Shown here: positions 1 through 9,443 of the stretch, piece by piece | Position numbering within the stretch: position 1 is the first letter of the stretch | How the letters are laid out: every line of letters starts with the position of its first letter | Source of the DNA: Amycolatopsis coloradensis | Lineage (GTDB): Bacteria > Actinomycetota > Actinomycetes > Mycobacteriales > Pseudonocardiaceae | Length of the DNA: 64,000 bases | Direction: 5' to 3' | Assembly: GCF_001953865.1 (NCBI RefSeq) | Contig: NZ_MQUQ01000006.1 | Coordinates: forward strand, 272,335 to 336,334 | The notes under the pieces: generated by a model | What the model was told of the DNA's origin: nothing | Database searches by the model: none | What the model saw: only the letters and a program-made list of their open reading frames with translations | Translations under genes and position numbers: made by a program

Positions 1-699
1 GAGCGCGACATCGGCACGCAACTGATCCAGAGTGCGGGTCTCACCACCGGTCTTGAGAGCCCTCGCTTCACGATCGATCCGCGCGTAGGCGGCAGTGACT
101 TTCTCGACGGGGCCGTCTTCGACCTCGATCGACGCCACCCCCGTCTCACCCTGCCGCATCGCCAACCGGCGGCCGTCACGGTGACACTCGGAACGTTTGT
201 CGGCGCCCTCGCCGTCGACCGTCATCGCCGCGTGACTCGCCGCTTTCCGCACCTGCTCCGTATTCTTCCCCGGCAACCGACCCTCCAACAGGGCATCGGC
301 GGCGAGAGCGTTCTCATCGGACAGCCACGCGGTGGCCGTGGCGACTTTCATCGCCCCGAAGCCACTCACTTTCCCTTGGTCCATCAACCGCAGCGTCCGG
401 GGCAGCCGGGTGGTCAACGCCTCAGCGGTAGCGACCATCGAACCCGCATGACTATCCACAAGAGACAACGCGAACGCGACTTCCTGCGTCACACTCCGCG
501 CACCCTCACGACACTGCGACAACCGCGCCAGGGCCCGGAACCGGACCGCTTCCAGACGCGCGATGCCCTCCGACGCCGCGACAGCCACAGCAACAGAATC
601 ACTGTCATCCAGTAAACCCACAGAAACGTTGACATCCTCCACAATGCTCGGATCGGTTAGGTCCTCGAGAAGCGCCACAACGGCGTTGCGAGTATCCAC
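1..699 (-). CDS. DUF222 / 13E12-type HNH endonuclease-like protein, C-terminus outside window
   Basis: The reverse strand is open from about 699 to the left edge, giving 233 residues without a stop. The protein is Ala-rich and helical, with features typical of the DUF222 domain that precedes a C-terminal HNH nuclease motif in actinobacterial 13E12-repeat proteins. Visible pieces include LARLSQCREGARSVTQEVA, LPRTLRLMDQGKVSG and EGRLPGKNTEQVRKAASHA. The HNH part would lie off the left end, so nuclease function cannot be judged. The GTG at 699 (GTG-GAT-ACT) is my chosen start. The frame stays open further upstream (in-frame GTG and TTG codons up to about 730) and no clear ribosome site decides between them. 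These proteins are multicopy and their role is poorly known. Confidence 0.7.
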   Translation of the reverse strand, partial: MDTRNAVVALLEDLTDPSIVEDVNVSVGLLDDSDSVAVAVAASEGIARLEAVRFRALARLSQCREGARSVTQEVAFALSLVDSHAGSMVATAEALTTRLPRTLRLMDQGKVSGFGAMKVATATAWLSDENALAADALLEGRLPGKNTEQVRKAASHAAMTVDGEGADKRSECHRDGRRLAMRQGETGVASIEVEDGPVEKVTAAYARIDREARALKTGGETRTLDQLRADVAL

Positions 700-927
700 G
701 CACAAAACCGTACAACCGGCCACCGACACTTTGGGGCCTCGCGGCACCCTCGACCATCGCCGATTTCCGGCAACGGTCTCCAGAGCGCTCCTTGGAGACC
801 ACACCAGCAGGATGCGGTCCAGTTCCCCGGTATCCATGGGGCCGTCATTGCCGTTTTTCGACGACGTGAGGAAAATAAGGCGGGGTCTCGTGAATGACAA
901 AAACCTTGCCACTCACGAGATCCGGCC

Positions 928-3900
928 TCACATCACTTCGCGCACGACCATCCGTTCCGAAGCCCGCTCGATGGCCGCTTCCACCGCACCGACCCGGTCC
1001 GCCAGCAGGCCCACCGCGCCGACCGCCCGGCTCATCGGGTCCTCGTCGTCCCCGCCGAGCGCCTGCGCCCGCAGATAGGCCGCCTTCACGTCGGCCCACC
1101 GTTGCGCCTGTTCGTCACTCAGCCGTCCACGCAATTCCGCCAGCTTGAGCAGGTTGGCCTCGGCGCCCGAGGTCAGCGTCTGCGCTTCACCGGCGTAGTG
1201 GTCGTCGATCAGGGCTTCCAATTCGGCGTCGTTCATCGCGGGCACGATCCGGCCCGCGAGTTTGTTCATGTTCCGGTACGAACCCTGCAACTGGAACGGC
1301 GGTTCGACCCGGGACGCGTCCGCCTGCGCCGCCGAAGCGATGTAGGCCTGGTTGTTCTTCAGCACGATCCGCTGAATCCGGATCAGTTTCCGCAGTACAG
1401 CGAGGATCTGCTCCAGTTCGGTCGCCGAGTACGCGTGCTTCAGCTGATCCGCCCGGACGGCGCCGTCGCCGCGGGCCAGTCGCACCAGGATGTCCACATC
1501 GGACCGTTCGCGGGAGACCAGTGGTGCCAGCACGGTGTTCGCGGTGAGCGAGTTCTCGACGTAGCTCAGCGCGAACAGGCCTTCCTTACCCGACAGGACA
1601 TCGCCGAGGTTCCACACGTCGGCACGGTTGGCGAGCATGTCCGGGATCCGGAACCGCTTGCCCTGCTCGGTGTACGGGTTACCGGCCATGCAGACCGCGA
1701 ACCGCTTGCCGCGCAGGTCATAGGTCCGCGTCCGGCCTTCCCACACGCCTTCCATCCGCCGCTGCGCGTCGCACAGCGAGATGAACTTCTGCAACAGCTC
1801 CGGTGACGTGTGCTGGATGTCGTCCAGGTACAGCAGCACGTTGTTGCCCTGCTCCAGCGCGAACGAGATCTTTTCGACCTCCTGCCGCGCGGTCGCGTTG
1901 GGCGCGTCCGCCGGATCCACCGACGTGACGTCGTGCCCGAGCGCCGGCCCGTTCACCTTGACGAACACCAAGCCGAGACGGCTCGCGACGTACTCCATGA
2001 GCGTCGTCTTGCCGTACCCGGGCGGCGAGATGAGCAGCAGCAGGCCGGACTGGTCGGTGCGCCGGGCATCGCCGGTCGCCCCGAGCTGCTTGGCGAGATT
2101 GTCGCCGATCAACGGCAGATAGACCTCGTCGAGCAGCCTGTTGCGCACGAAGGCGCTCATCACCTTCGGTTTGTACTCCGTCAGCCTCAGCCTGTCCCGC
2201 TCGGCCGCCACCAGTTCGTTGCGCTTCCGCTGGTAGGCCCGGAAACCCGGCACCCGGTCACGCCGGAATCGCCCAGTCCTGGCCAGCGTCTCGTCGAGCC
2301 GCAGGGTCAGTGACCGGTTGACGATCCGCGGATGCGAACCAAGCAGACCGTCCACAGTGGCCGAAAGCTCCGCCGACGAATCGTAGCGGGGCAGGTCGGC
2401 CAGTTCGATCGCGACGGCTTCCGCCAGTTCGTCGGCAGGCAAGCCCGCTGAGTCCACAAAGGACCTCAGCCAGGCTTCGGCGAGCTGGTGACGGTCGGCG
2501 AGGTCTTCGAGTGCGCGCAGGTCTTCGGCGAAGCTGCGCCTGTCAAGCCGGAACTTGTCGAGCAAGGCCCGCGCGCCGCCGCTGGTGACGAACCCCGGCG
2601 AAGCGTCGGCCAGTTCCTCCAACAGGTACTCACCGGCGAATTCGAGGTCCAGCGCGAGCCCGGACGATTCGCTGAACCCGGCCATCGCTTCGGCGAACTC
2701 CCGCGCCAGCGCGTCGATCGCCGTGGTGTGCCCGAACGCCTCCCGCACCCGCGCGAGCGACGCCGCACGTGTCGTCCACGCGGACTTCGCCGATTCTTCC
2801 GCGCCGAACGCCCAGAACAGCTGAGCGGCCGCCCTCGCGGCAGGCGGATACCGCAGCAACCCGGCCCCGGAACGCAGCCGCAGCAACGCGGACAGGATCG
2901 CGGCGGCATCGTGGTCGTGCACACCGCGCGCGTAGCCCTCGTCGTACCGGTCCCCCGCGGCGGGCCGGACGACCTCGAGCAGATCGGTCTCCGGCAGTTC
3001 CGGCTTTTCGAGCAGGATCGACGTCGCCAGGTACTCGGCGCGATAAACCTCGGGCGACTCCGAGACCAGCAACTGGTCCCAGTACGGCCGTGTCGCTTCG
3101 AACGACTCGTCCCGCACGGGTGACCGATAGTCGGTCCCGGTGATCGCGAACTTCATCCCGCCGTCGTGCGGCACCAGGGTGAGGTCGATGTCCTGGGTGT
3201 TGACCGCGAAGGTGTTGCGGCCGAGGCGAATCGTCTCCCCGCCCTCGCCGTACAGGTCGAGCCGGTCGCGCAGCGCGCGGCCCGCTTCCTGGCGGGCGGC
3301 CTTGACCCGGCCTTCGAGTTCTTCGGCCCGCACCTGGTCACCGAGGTCGCGCAGTTCGGCGACGACGCTGCGCAGCTTCGCGACCATCGGATCGGAGGCG
3401 AAATAAGTGTTGATCTCATCGACCGAACCGAGCGTGCCGACCCGCCGGGTCACGCTCGTGAGGATCCGCTCGGCCGAGTCGACCAGCCTGTCCGCGCGGC
3501 GTGCCCGCTCGTCGAGCAGTGCCTGCTTGCGCGAGGAGAACGCCTCGTAGACGTCCGTGCGCTTCTCGCCGAGCGAAACCAGGAAGTCGTCGAACTCGCC
3601 GAACCGCGATTCGAGGTTTTCCAGCTGTAGCAGCAATCTGCCGAGCTGTTCGTCACAACGGTCCGGAGTGTCCGCGACCGCGAGCCCACCGGTGATGGCC
3701 TGCGCCAGCAACGCGAACTCGGCCGCGAACTCCGCCCGGCCCTCGGTCTCCAGCAGTTCCTTGCGCCGCGCTTCGAGGGTGGCCCTGGCGCGGTTGACCC
3801 CGCCGATGACCTCGCCGACGCGTTCGAGGATCTTCGTCCGCACCACGGCGTCCGCGATCTCCAGCCCGCCGACGACGTCGGTGAGGACTTCGAGGCCACC

Positions 3901-5808
3901 GGACTGCTCATCGAGTCTTTCCGCGACCGGGACCGCCTCCGCGACGGTCGCGATGGCGCCCGCGGCCTCGATCAGCCCGTCGACCTCGGCGTGGTAGCTC
4001 GTGAACGCGTCTTCGCCCTGAAGGAACCGGACTGCGCGCTGAGCGGCCTCGCCGAACTCCGTGTCGAGGTCCGCGATCAGCTTGTCCACGCGACCGGTGT
4101 CGACATACCGCAGTTCCCGCACGGTGACGAGGTGTCCCCGCGCGCGGTGCATTTCGGCGAGCCTGCGCACCCACGCGTCGGCGGCGTCGAGCGCCTCGCC
4201 CCGCACCCTCCGCACGAGCGAAGCGGTTTCGGCGGCCGCCTCTTCGACGGCTTCGGCCGCCTGCGTGGTGAGCGAGGTGACCGTTTCGAACTCGTCGAGC
4301 ACCTGCTCGGCGGTGACCCGGACGTCCGACAACGGCGACCGCAGATCGCCGAGTTCGGCTTCGCCGAGCCAGTGGTAGTGATCGAAAACCCTTGCGCAAG
4401 CCGCGATCAAGGCCTCGAACACGGCCACCGACGGCGCCATGTCCTCGATCATCCGGCCGATCGAGAGGCAGTCGGAGATCCCGCGGACCAGATCCGCGTT
4501 GCCGACCCGCTCCAGCGGGCCCGTCCCGGCCGGCTGCGACGCGGCATAGGTGTCCGACTGGAACGGCGTCCGCCACACCTGCATCGGGTGCACCCGGCTC
4601 GGCTCGTCGGACATCGCCCGGAACAGCACCATCGTGCCGTCGTCGAACAGCGAATACCCGTGGCACGGGATCGGATTCGAGACCTCTTTGCGGATCACGT
4701 TGTACGGCAGGAGAAGCGAGCGCCCCTCGGCCCGCGCGTGGAAGACGTAGAGCACGTCCTCCCCGTTGGGCGAGCGGATCACGCGCTCGAATTCGAGACC
4801 GTCCACGGTGGTGTCGAACGTCTTGCTGACACCGGTGTCGAGGTAGTAGCCGCCAGGGAAGATGATCCCGTGGTCCTCGGGCAGCCGCTGGCACGCCTGC
4901 CCGATCCCGTCGAGGCGCACCACGTCCCGCGTGCGGGTGTTGAACACCAGGTACCGGTGCTCGGTCTCCTTGTACGGCAGCACCCGCAGCAGGACCAGCG
5001 GACCGATCCTGGCGTAGGAGACCTCGGCGTCGACCAGGCTTTGCAACGGCTCGGCGACCGGCTCGGAGTAGACGCCCTCGCCGCTTTCGGTGTTGTTCTC
5101 GACCTTGATCGTCAGGTTGCCGCCGACGGTCTCGACGAACACCTCGTCCTCGATCGAGATATGCGGGTGCCGTCCGAGAACGTGCTGCTCACGACTGGTC
5201 TCGATCCATTCGAAGTCGTGCGACGGCGGGAAGACGTGGTCGCGTTCGCCCCTGCTGTCCACATAGGACACCGTGCCGTCGGCGGCGATACCCCAGCGCA
5301 GCACCCGGATGTCCTCGGTCCGCGGACCGATCTGGAACACCGCGAGCAGTTTGCCCTCGACCCGCCGCAGTTGCAGCAGCTTCGCCTGCCGGTAGTACCG
5401 GTACAGCTCGGCGAAATCACGGACGAACCGCTCGTCGCGCAGCAGCCCCGGCAACTCTTCGGCGGGCACGTCGTCGAAGCGGAAGGCCTCTTCGTCGTGA
5501 CTGAACCCATGCACCGAGAAGACGTCGTCGACCGTCGTCTCGGGTTTGAGCCCGATGAAGACGTTGTAGCCGAACAACATCCGCCCGCCGACCGACACGA
5601 CGTCCCGCGGCACGCAGTTGTTCGCGGTGCGGATCCGTTCCGTGCCGATCAGCGCGAGTTGCGCGCTGCCGAAGACACCCAGCCGTGCCGTGTTGAGTTC
5701 GTCCGCGCGTTTCGCCAGCTCGGCGGCCTGTGCGGCGAGCCGGACGCGGAGCACCTCGTAGGTGCCCGCGTCCAGCTCGGATCCTGCCGCCGGTTCGGTC
5801 GCCGTCAC
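928..5808 (-). CDS. large AAA ATPase of the flotillin/YqiJK cluster (DNA-repair-ATPase-like, DUF3686 type)
   Basis: 1,626 residues. The C-terminal third holds an AAA-type P-loop domain: Walker A SPPGYGKTT near residue 1,260 and Walker B LLYLDDIQ near 1,328, followed by an AGNPYTEQGKRF segment resembling the sensor region of MoxR/dynein-like AAA proteins. Residues about 480-870 are charged, Leu/Ala-rich and probably coiled coil. The N-terminal ~450 residues look like a separate beta-rich domain. Databases usually call this family a DNA repair ATPase, but I know of no direct evidence for that role. The GTG start overlaps the flotillin stop by 4 bases (GTGA), so translation is probably coupled. 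With the two upstream genes it forms a three-gene operon, suggesting an ATP-driven machine working at flotillin-organised membrane. Confidence 0.85.
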   Translation of the reverse strand: MTATEPAAGSELDAGTYEVLRVRLAAQAAELAKRADELNTARLGVFGSAQLALIGTERIRTANNCVPRDVVSVGGRMLFGYNVFIGLKPETTVDDVFSVHGFSHDEEAFRFDDVPAEELPGLLRDERFVRDFAELYRYYRQAKLLQLRRVEGKLLAVFQIGPRTEDIRVLRWGIAADGTVSYVDSRGERDHVFPPSHDFEWIETSREQHVLGRHPHISIEDEVFVETVGGNLTIKVENNTESGEGVYSEPVAEPLQSLVDAEVSYARIGPLVLLRVLPYKETEHRYLVFNTRTRDVVRLDGIGQACQRLPEDHGIIFPGGYYLDTGVSKTFDTTVDGLEFERVIRSPNGEDVLYVFHARAEGRSLLLPYNVIRKEVSNPIPCHGYSLFDDGTMVLFRAMSDEPSRVHPMQVWRTPFQSDTYAASQPAGTGPLERVGNADLVRGISDCLSIGRMIEDMAPSVAVFEALIAACARVFDHYHWLGEAELGDLRSPLSDVRVTAEQVLDEFETVTSLTTQAAEAVEEAAAETASLVRRVRGEALDAADAWVRRLAEMHRARGHLVTVRELRYVDTGRVDKLIADLDTEFGEAAQRAVRFLQGEDAFTSYHAEVDGLIEAAGAIATVAEAVPVAERLDEQSGGLEVLTDVVGGLEIADAVVRTKILERVGEVIGGVNRARATLEARRKELLETEGRAEFAAEFALLAQAITGGLAVADTPDRCDEQLGRLLLQLENLESRFGEFDDFLVSLGEKRTDVYEAFSSRKQALLDERARRADRLVDSAERILTSVTRRVGTLGSVDEINTYFASDPMVAKLRSVVAELRDLGDQVRAEELEGRVKAARQEAGRALRDRLDLYGEGGETIRLGRNTFAVNTQDIDLTLVPHDGGMKFAITGTDYRSPVRDESFEATRPYWDQLLVSESPEVYRAEYLATSILLEKPELPETDLLEVVRPAAGDRYDEGYARGVHDHDAAAILSALLRLRSGAGLLRYPPAARAAAQLFWAFGAEESAKSAWTTRAASLARVREAFGHTTAIDALAREFAEAMAGFSESSGLALDLEFAGEYLLEELADASPGFVTSGGARALLDKFRLDRRSFAEDLRALEDLADRHQLAEAWLRSFVDSAGLPADELAEAVAIELADLPRYDSSAELSATVDGLLGSHPRIVNRSLTLRLDETLARTGRFRRDRVPGFRAYQRKRNELVAAERDRLRLTEYKPKVMSAFVRNRLLDEVYLPLIGDNLAKQLGATGDARRTDQSGLLLLISPPGYGKTTLMEYVASRLGLVFVKVNGPALGHDVTSVDPADAPNATARQEVEKISFALEQGNNVLLYLDDIQHTSPELLQKFISLCDAQRRMEGVWEGRTRTYDLRGKRFAVCMAGNPYTEQGKRFRIPDMLANRADVWNLGDVLSGKEGLFALSYVENSLTANTVLAPLVSRERSDVDILVRLARGDGAVRADQLKHAYSATELEQILAVLRKLIRIQRIVLKNNQAYIASAAQADASRVEPPFQLQGSYRNMNKLAGRIVPAMNDAELEALIDDHYAGEAQTLTSGAEANLLKLAELRGRLSDEQAQRWADVKAAYLRAQALGGDDEDPMSRAVGAVGLLADRVGAVEAAIERASERMVVREVM

Positions 5809-7814
5809 TGCTTCGCGGGGGCGAGGGCGGCGACCGACGTCTCGGCCAGGCCGAGCCGCTGCGCCACGGACATCAGCTCACGCAGCTTGTCGCTGTCCGG
5901 GCCGCCCGCCTGCAACTGCTTGGTCAGGAAGGCCGAGAGCGTCAGGTTCTTCACGTCCTCGGTGCCCACCGCGCCGAGCATCTTCGTCAGGTCGTCGGTG
6001 AAGCTGCCCGAACCGTCGAGCCACGACTTCCCGAGCGTCTGGACGACGTCCGAGTGCTCCACGAACCCGTCCACGCTCTTGCCGAGCCCGATCGAGCCGA
6101 TCACCTTCTCGAAGAACATGGTCTCACCGCCGACGATGTCGATGTCGGCCTTCTCCAGCCCGATGCCGAGAACCGTGGCCTGTGCCTCGGCGACCTCACG
6201 CTGCACGGTGAGCGCGGCGAGCCGGATCTCCTTCTCCGCCTCCAGGCGCAGGCGGTACTCCTCGTGCTGGCGGCTGGCGGTGTCGAGCGCGGCCATCGCG
6301 GCGGCCTTCTCGGTGAGACCTTCGGCCTCGCCCTTGAGCTTGTCGCGCATCCCGTCGGCGAGCACGATCGCCTTTTCGCGTTCGACGATCGCCTCGGCGC
6401 GGCCGACCTTCTCCAGCGCGTCGGCGTCACGTTCCTTGACCTGCGCCGCGGCCAGCCCGATGGCGGCCTCCTCGGCCTGGATGCCTTCCGCCAGGCGGAT
6501 CCTCGCGCGGGTGTCCAGTTCGGCGGCCTGCTGACGCGCTTCGGCCAGCGTCAGTTCCTCGCGCGCCTTGTGCTTCGACGCCACCTCGGCGGCTTCCGCG
6601 GCCTTGATGTCCTTGACGAGGTTTTCCTGCGCTTCCGCCTCGGCCCGGATGATGATGGCCGAGCGCTGACGCTCCGCCTCTTCGACGACGCGGAGCTTCT
6701 TGATGTTCTCTTCCTGCTCCGCCACGGTCTTCTCGACCGCGATCCGCTCCCGGATCACCTCGGCGATGGACCGCTTCTCGGTCTCGACTTCCTTGTCCTT
6801 GGCGATACGGGACAGTTCGGTCTCGCGTTCGCGGCCGATGACCTCGAGCAACCGGTCCTTTTCGATGCGCTCGCTCTCGATGGCGATGACGCGTTCGCGG
6901 TTCTTGCCCGCGACCTCGATCTCACGCTGCTGGTTCTGGTGCTGGATGCCGAGCTGCTCGTCGGTGCGCAGCCCCGCGGCCTGCGACTTGAGCCGCTCCT
7001 CCGCCTGCACCTTGGCGATCTCGGCCTCTTCGCGGGCCCGCATGGTCTCGACCTCGCGGTTCTGCTTGATCTCCGCGTCGGCCTGCCGCCGCTCCAGTTC
7101 GAGGATCGCCTCCCGGGCGTCCACGTTCTGGCGGGTGATCTCTTTCTCCTCGCTGCGGCGGAACTCGTTGGTGCGCACGTGCTCGATCGCGGTCAGCTCG
7201 GTGATCTTGCGGATACCCTGCGCGTCGAGGATGTTCGCGGAATCGAGCTGCGCCATCGGCGTCTGCTCGAGGTAGTCGATGGCCGCGTCTTCGAGGCTGT
7301 AGCCGTTGAGGTCGGTGCCGATGACGCGGATGATCTGGTCGCGGAACTCGTGGCGTTTCGTGTAGAGATCCACGAAGTCGAGCTGCTTTCCGACGGTTTT
7401 CAACGCCTCGGAGAACTTGGCGTTGAACAGTTCCTGGAGCGTCGCCTCGTGGCTCGCGCGTTCGGTGCCGATCGCCTGCGCGACCTTGATCACGTCCTCG
7501 ACGGTCTTGTTGACCCGGACGAAGAACGAGATCCGGATGTCGGCGCGGATGTTGTCCCGGCAGATCAGGCCTTCACGGCCGGTGCGGGTGATCTCCATCG
7601 CCTTGACCGAGGTGTCCATGATCTCGGCCTTGTGCAGCACCGGAAGGACGATCGCGCCGGTGAACGTGACGTCCACCCTGCGGACCTTCGAGATGATCAG
7701 TGCCTTCCCCTGCGGCACCTTCTTGAACAACCTGGTGATCGTGAAGAGCAAGACCAGGAGGATGACAACTATCACGGCGATCAGAACGCCGGCCCCCACG
7801 CTGATGGCACCCAT
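5805..7814 (-). CDS. flotillin / SPFH-domain membrane scaffold, YqiK type
   Basis: 669 residues. One N-terminal membrane segment (about residues 7-29) is followed by a basic stretch, an SPFH/band-7 domain (about 30-210; FFVRVNKTVEDVIKVAQ, YSLEDAAIDYLEQTPM), and a very long Glu/Ala/Arg-rich coiled coil (about 200-560). It ends in a region with hydrophobic repeats (FEKVIGSIGLGKSVDGF). This is the architecture of bacterial flotillins such as YqiK, which oligomerise and organise membrane microdomains. The ATG at 7814 follows the upstream YqiJ/NfeD-like gene by 17 bases. SPFH proteins with an NfeD/OB-fold partner are a well-known pairing. Confidence 0.92.
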   Translation of the reverse strand: MGAISVGAGVLIAVIVVILLVLLFTITRLFKKVPQGKALIISKVRRVDVTFTGAIVLPVLHKAEIMDTSVKAMEITRTGREGLICRDNIRADIRISFFVRVNKTVEDVIKVAQAIGTERASHEATLQELFNAKFSEALKTVGKQLDFVDLYTKRHEFRDQIIRVIGTDLNGYSLEDAAIDYLEQTPMAQLDSANILDAQGIRKITELTAIEHVRTNEFRRSEEKEITRQNVDAREAILELERRQADAEIKQNREVETMRAREEAEIAKVQAEERLKSQAAGLRTDEQLGIQHQNQQREIEVAGKNRERVIAIESERIEKDRLLEVIGRERETELSRIAKDKEVETEKRSIAEVIRERIAVEKTVAEQEENIKKLRVVEEAERQRSAIIIRAEAEAQENLVKDIKAAEAAEVASKHKAREELTLAEARQQAAELDTRARIRLAEGIQAEEAAIGLAAAQVKERDADALEKVGRAEAIVEREKAIVLADGMRDKLKGEAEGLTEKAAAMAALDTASRQHEEYRLRLEAEKEIRLAALTVQREVAEAQATVLGIGLEKADIDIVGGETMFFEKVIGSIGLGKSVDGFVEHSDVVQTLGKSWLDGSGSFTDDLTKMLGAVGTEDVKNLTLSAFLTKQLQAGGPDSDKLRELMSVAQRLGLAETSVAALAPAKQ

Positions 7815-7831
7815 AGTGTTCCTTTTCTGCT

Positions 7832-8416
7832 TCAGATGTCCAAGGACTCGACCCAGAAGAACTCGCCTTCGGAGTCGTAGTCATAGAGAACTACGCGGCT
7901 CCCCGCGGTTAGGTTGCCTTGCCCCGCCTGCCGAACGTCCACAATGGCCGTCGACCCGTCGGCGGCGGCGACTTCGGCCTGGCCGAAGTCATGGGTCACC
8001 GACGAGGTGCGAATGACCGCGGCGCGACCCACGAAATCTCGTCTGCTGGGTTCTTTCGCGGGACCGAAAACGCGACGCAGCGGCACCACGATCACCCGCG
8101 TCCCGAGTGTGCCGAGGACGAGTGCGACGGCGAGCACGCCGGCGCCGAACCCGATCCTCGCGGGTGTCGAAAGCTCCAAGTCATCGAGAAGAACCGTCCC
8201 TGCCAGGCTGGCGAACCAGGTGAATGCGATCAGCGAAGAGAGCGAAATGGACAGCGGGACCCCGCCGAAGCCCGCCAGGAGCCCTTCGCCGCCGTCGAAG
8301 TCTTCGGTGTCGACGGCGCCGAACAGTGCCAGCAGCCAGTAGCCGATCACCACGATCAGCAGGAAGCTGAAGAGCACGGCCGGAAACCCCAGAGCCGCGG
8401 TGACGAACCCGCCCAT
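7832..8416 (-). CDS. YqiJ/NfeD-like membrane protein with C-terminal OB-fold domain
   Basis: 194 residues from the ATG at 8416. Three hydrophobic segments (about 10-34, 50-75 and 85-112) precede a soluble beta-rich domain of about 70 residues (FVGRAAVIRTSSV, GQAEVAAADGSTAIVDVRQ, GSRVVLYDYDSEGEFFWVE) typical of the OB fold in NfeD and YqiJ proteins. I preferred the ATG at 8416 because GGAAGGA lies about 8 bases upstream. An in-frame ATG at 8437 would add seven residues. It is the first gene of the operon with the flotillin and the AAA ATPase. NfeD-like proteins are thought to partner with SPFH proteins. Confidence 0.85.
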   Translation of the reverse strand: MGGFVTAALGFPAVLFSFLLIVVIGYWLLALFGAVDTEDFDGGEGLLAGFGGVPLSISLSSLIAFTWFASLAGTVLLDDLELSTPARIGFGAGVLAVALVLGTLGTRVIVVPLRRVFGPAKEPSRRDFVGRAAVIRTSSVTHDFGQAEVAAADGSTAIVDVRQAGQGNLTAGSRVVLYDYDSEGEFFWVESLDI

Positions 8417-8543
8417 CGCCGTCGTTCCTTCCCCCATTACCCCGAGTCAGGACTATAACCAGCGCGTGACGCTCGCCGGGCCGTTTTCGGCTACGAGTGG
8501 GTCACGGTGTGCGGAAGCGTGCGGGGGCCCGGCCACCCCCGGT

Positions 8544-8691
8544 GCAAGTAGTCCTCTAGTTGCGGGATGGGAGGACCCTCACCGCCGCAAGTAGTCGACT
8601 ACTTGCGGAAGGGAGCGCACTCACCGCCGCAAGTAGTCCTCTAGTTGCGGGATGGGAGGACACTCACCGCCGCAAGTAGTCGACTACTTGC
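8544..8691. repeat. three and a half tandem 42-43 bp units each starting with a GCAAGTAGT palindrome
   Basis: Units begin at 8544, 8587, 8629 and 8672. Each opens with a 20-bp dyad: a perfect one (arms GCAAGTAGTC and GACTACTTGC) in units 2 and 4, and a degenerate one with CTCTAGTTGC as second arm in units 1 and 3. It is followed by a purine-rich block ending in ACTCACCGCC or CCTCACCGCC. The alternation (1 like 3, 2 like 4) suggests duplication of a two-unit block. It lies in the 566-base gap upstream of the YqiJ/flotillin/ATPase operon. The rest of that gap holds the palindrome at 8740-8792 and no gene that I can support. Confidence 0.9.
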
Positions 8692-8739
8692 GAAAGGGAG
8701 GGCGACGCGGGGGACCGGCCGGGTCCGGCCCCGCCGGGC

Positions 8740-8792
8740 GTCGCGAAAGCCACTTTCGGGACATCTGATGTCCCGAAAGTGGCTTTCGCGAC
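8740..8792. repeat. 53-bp perfect inverted repeat, CGAAAGCCACTTTCG family
   Basis: Two 26-base arms are perfect reverse complements around one base. Each arm has its own smaller dyad, CGAAAG-CCA-CTTTCG. A closely similar element lies at 47046-47102. There is no run of T after it, so it is not a classical intrinsic terminator. It looks like a dispersed REPIN-style repeat. Confidence 0.93.
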
Positions 8793-8982
8793 ATGCCCGG
8801 TGCGGGTGGTGTGGTCAGGGAGGGTTCCGCGACCCACCGCACACGAGACTCAAGCGGCTGCGGAGTGTTACGCCGACCGGCGGCTTCGAAGCCATCCGGT
8901 TGGACCTGTCGCGCCGTCGAAGCGGGCCCTACTCTCCAGTATTGAGAGTGACACAGGACACACCACGGTCTTGGGAGGCTCC

Positions 8983-9420
8983 ATGGGGTGGCACGTTCGC
9001 GAAACGATCGACGAGGATCGACGCGAACGGCGAATCCGCCATGTCACCCGATGCCTGAGTTGCACGCTCATTTGTGTCCATTGTGGACTACCTGCGCGAT
9101 TCTCGGTGCCCGCGGGGCATCCCGGCCTCGGCGTCGTCGAGCACCTCCCCGGCGCGACCACCCCCGGCCTTCCGGATCTGGCTTTGCTGCACCGGTTCTG
9201 CCGGGACAATCTCGCCGCGGAGCCGGGTGTCGCGCTCAGACGCGCCTATCTCGGACTGGCGACCGAACTCTTCGAAACGGGGCGGCGGATCCGCCGTCAC
9301 CGGAGACTCGGCGTGCACCCACCACGGCCGGGGCACCTCGAAACCTACCGAAAACGGTGGCGAGTGGCCAAAATGCGGTACGCCTGCAAGGCGTGCCGGT
9401 ACTACACCGGCTCTCACTGA
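8983..9420 (+). CDS. small Cys-containing protein of unknown function
   Basis: 145 residues from the ATG at 8983, with GGGAGG five bases upstream. I do not recognise a family. The N-terminal part contains CLSCTLICVHC and the C-terminus has CKACRYYTGSH, so it might bind a metal; the middle is rich in Leu, Arg and Pro. The stop at 9420 is 23 bases before the GTG of the Fe-S oxidoreductase gene, so the two are probably co-transcribed. The good ribosome site and position support a real gene, but coding cannot be proved without homologues. Confidence 0.5.
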   Translation: MGWHVRETIDEDRRERRIRHVTRCLSCTLICVHCGLPARFSVPAGHPGLGVVEHLPGATTPGLPDLALLHRFCRDNLAAEPGVALRRAYLGLATELFETGRRIRRHRRLGVHPPRPGHLETYRKRWRVAKMRYACKACRYYTGSH

Positions 9421-9443
9421 GCCGATTCTCCCCCGGAGGACTC

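Noticed and set aside
3991..7880. Long plus-strand reading frames opposite the ATPase and flotillin genes
   Set aside because: They are antisense shadows of high-GC coding strands, Arg/Pro/His-rich with no family motif, no plausible ribosome site and fully overlapped by clear genes.
8544..8691. Possible CRISPR array (regular 42-43 base units)
   Set aside because: The whole unit repeats, including the would-be spacers; only three and a half copies exist, and no cas gene is in the window.
8988..9443. N-terminal extension of the Fe-S oxidoreductase
   Set aside because: The frame is open but overlaps the small Cys-containing gene; a strong GGAGGA site sits at the GTG 9444 where the first membrane helix begins.
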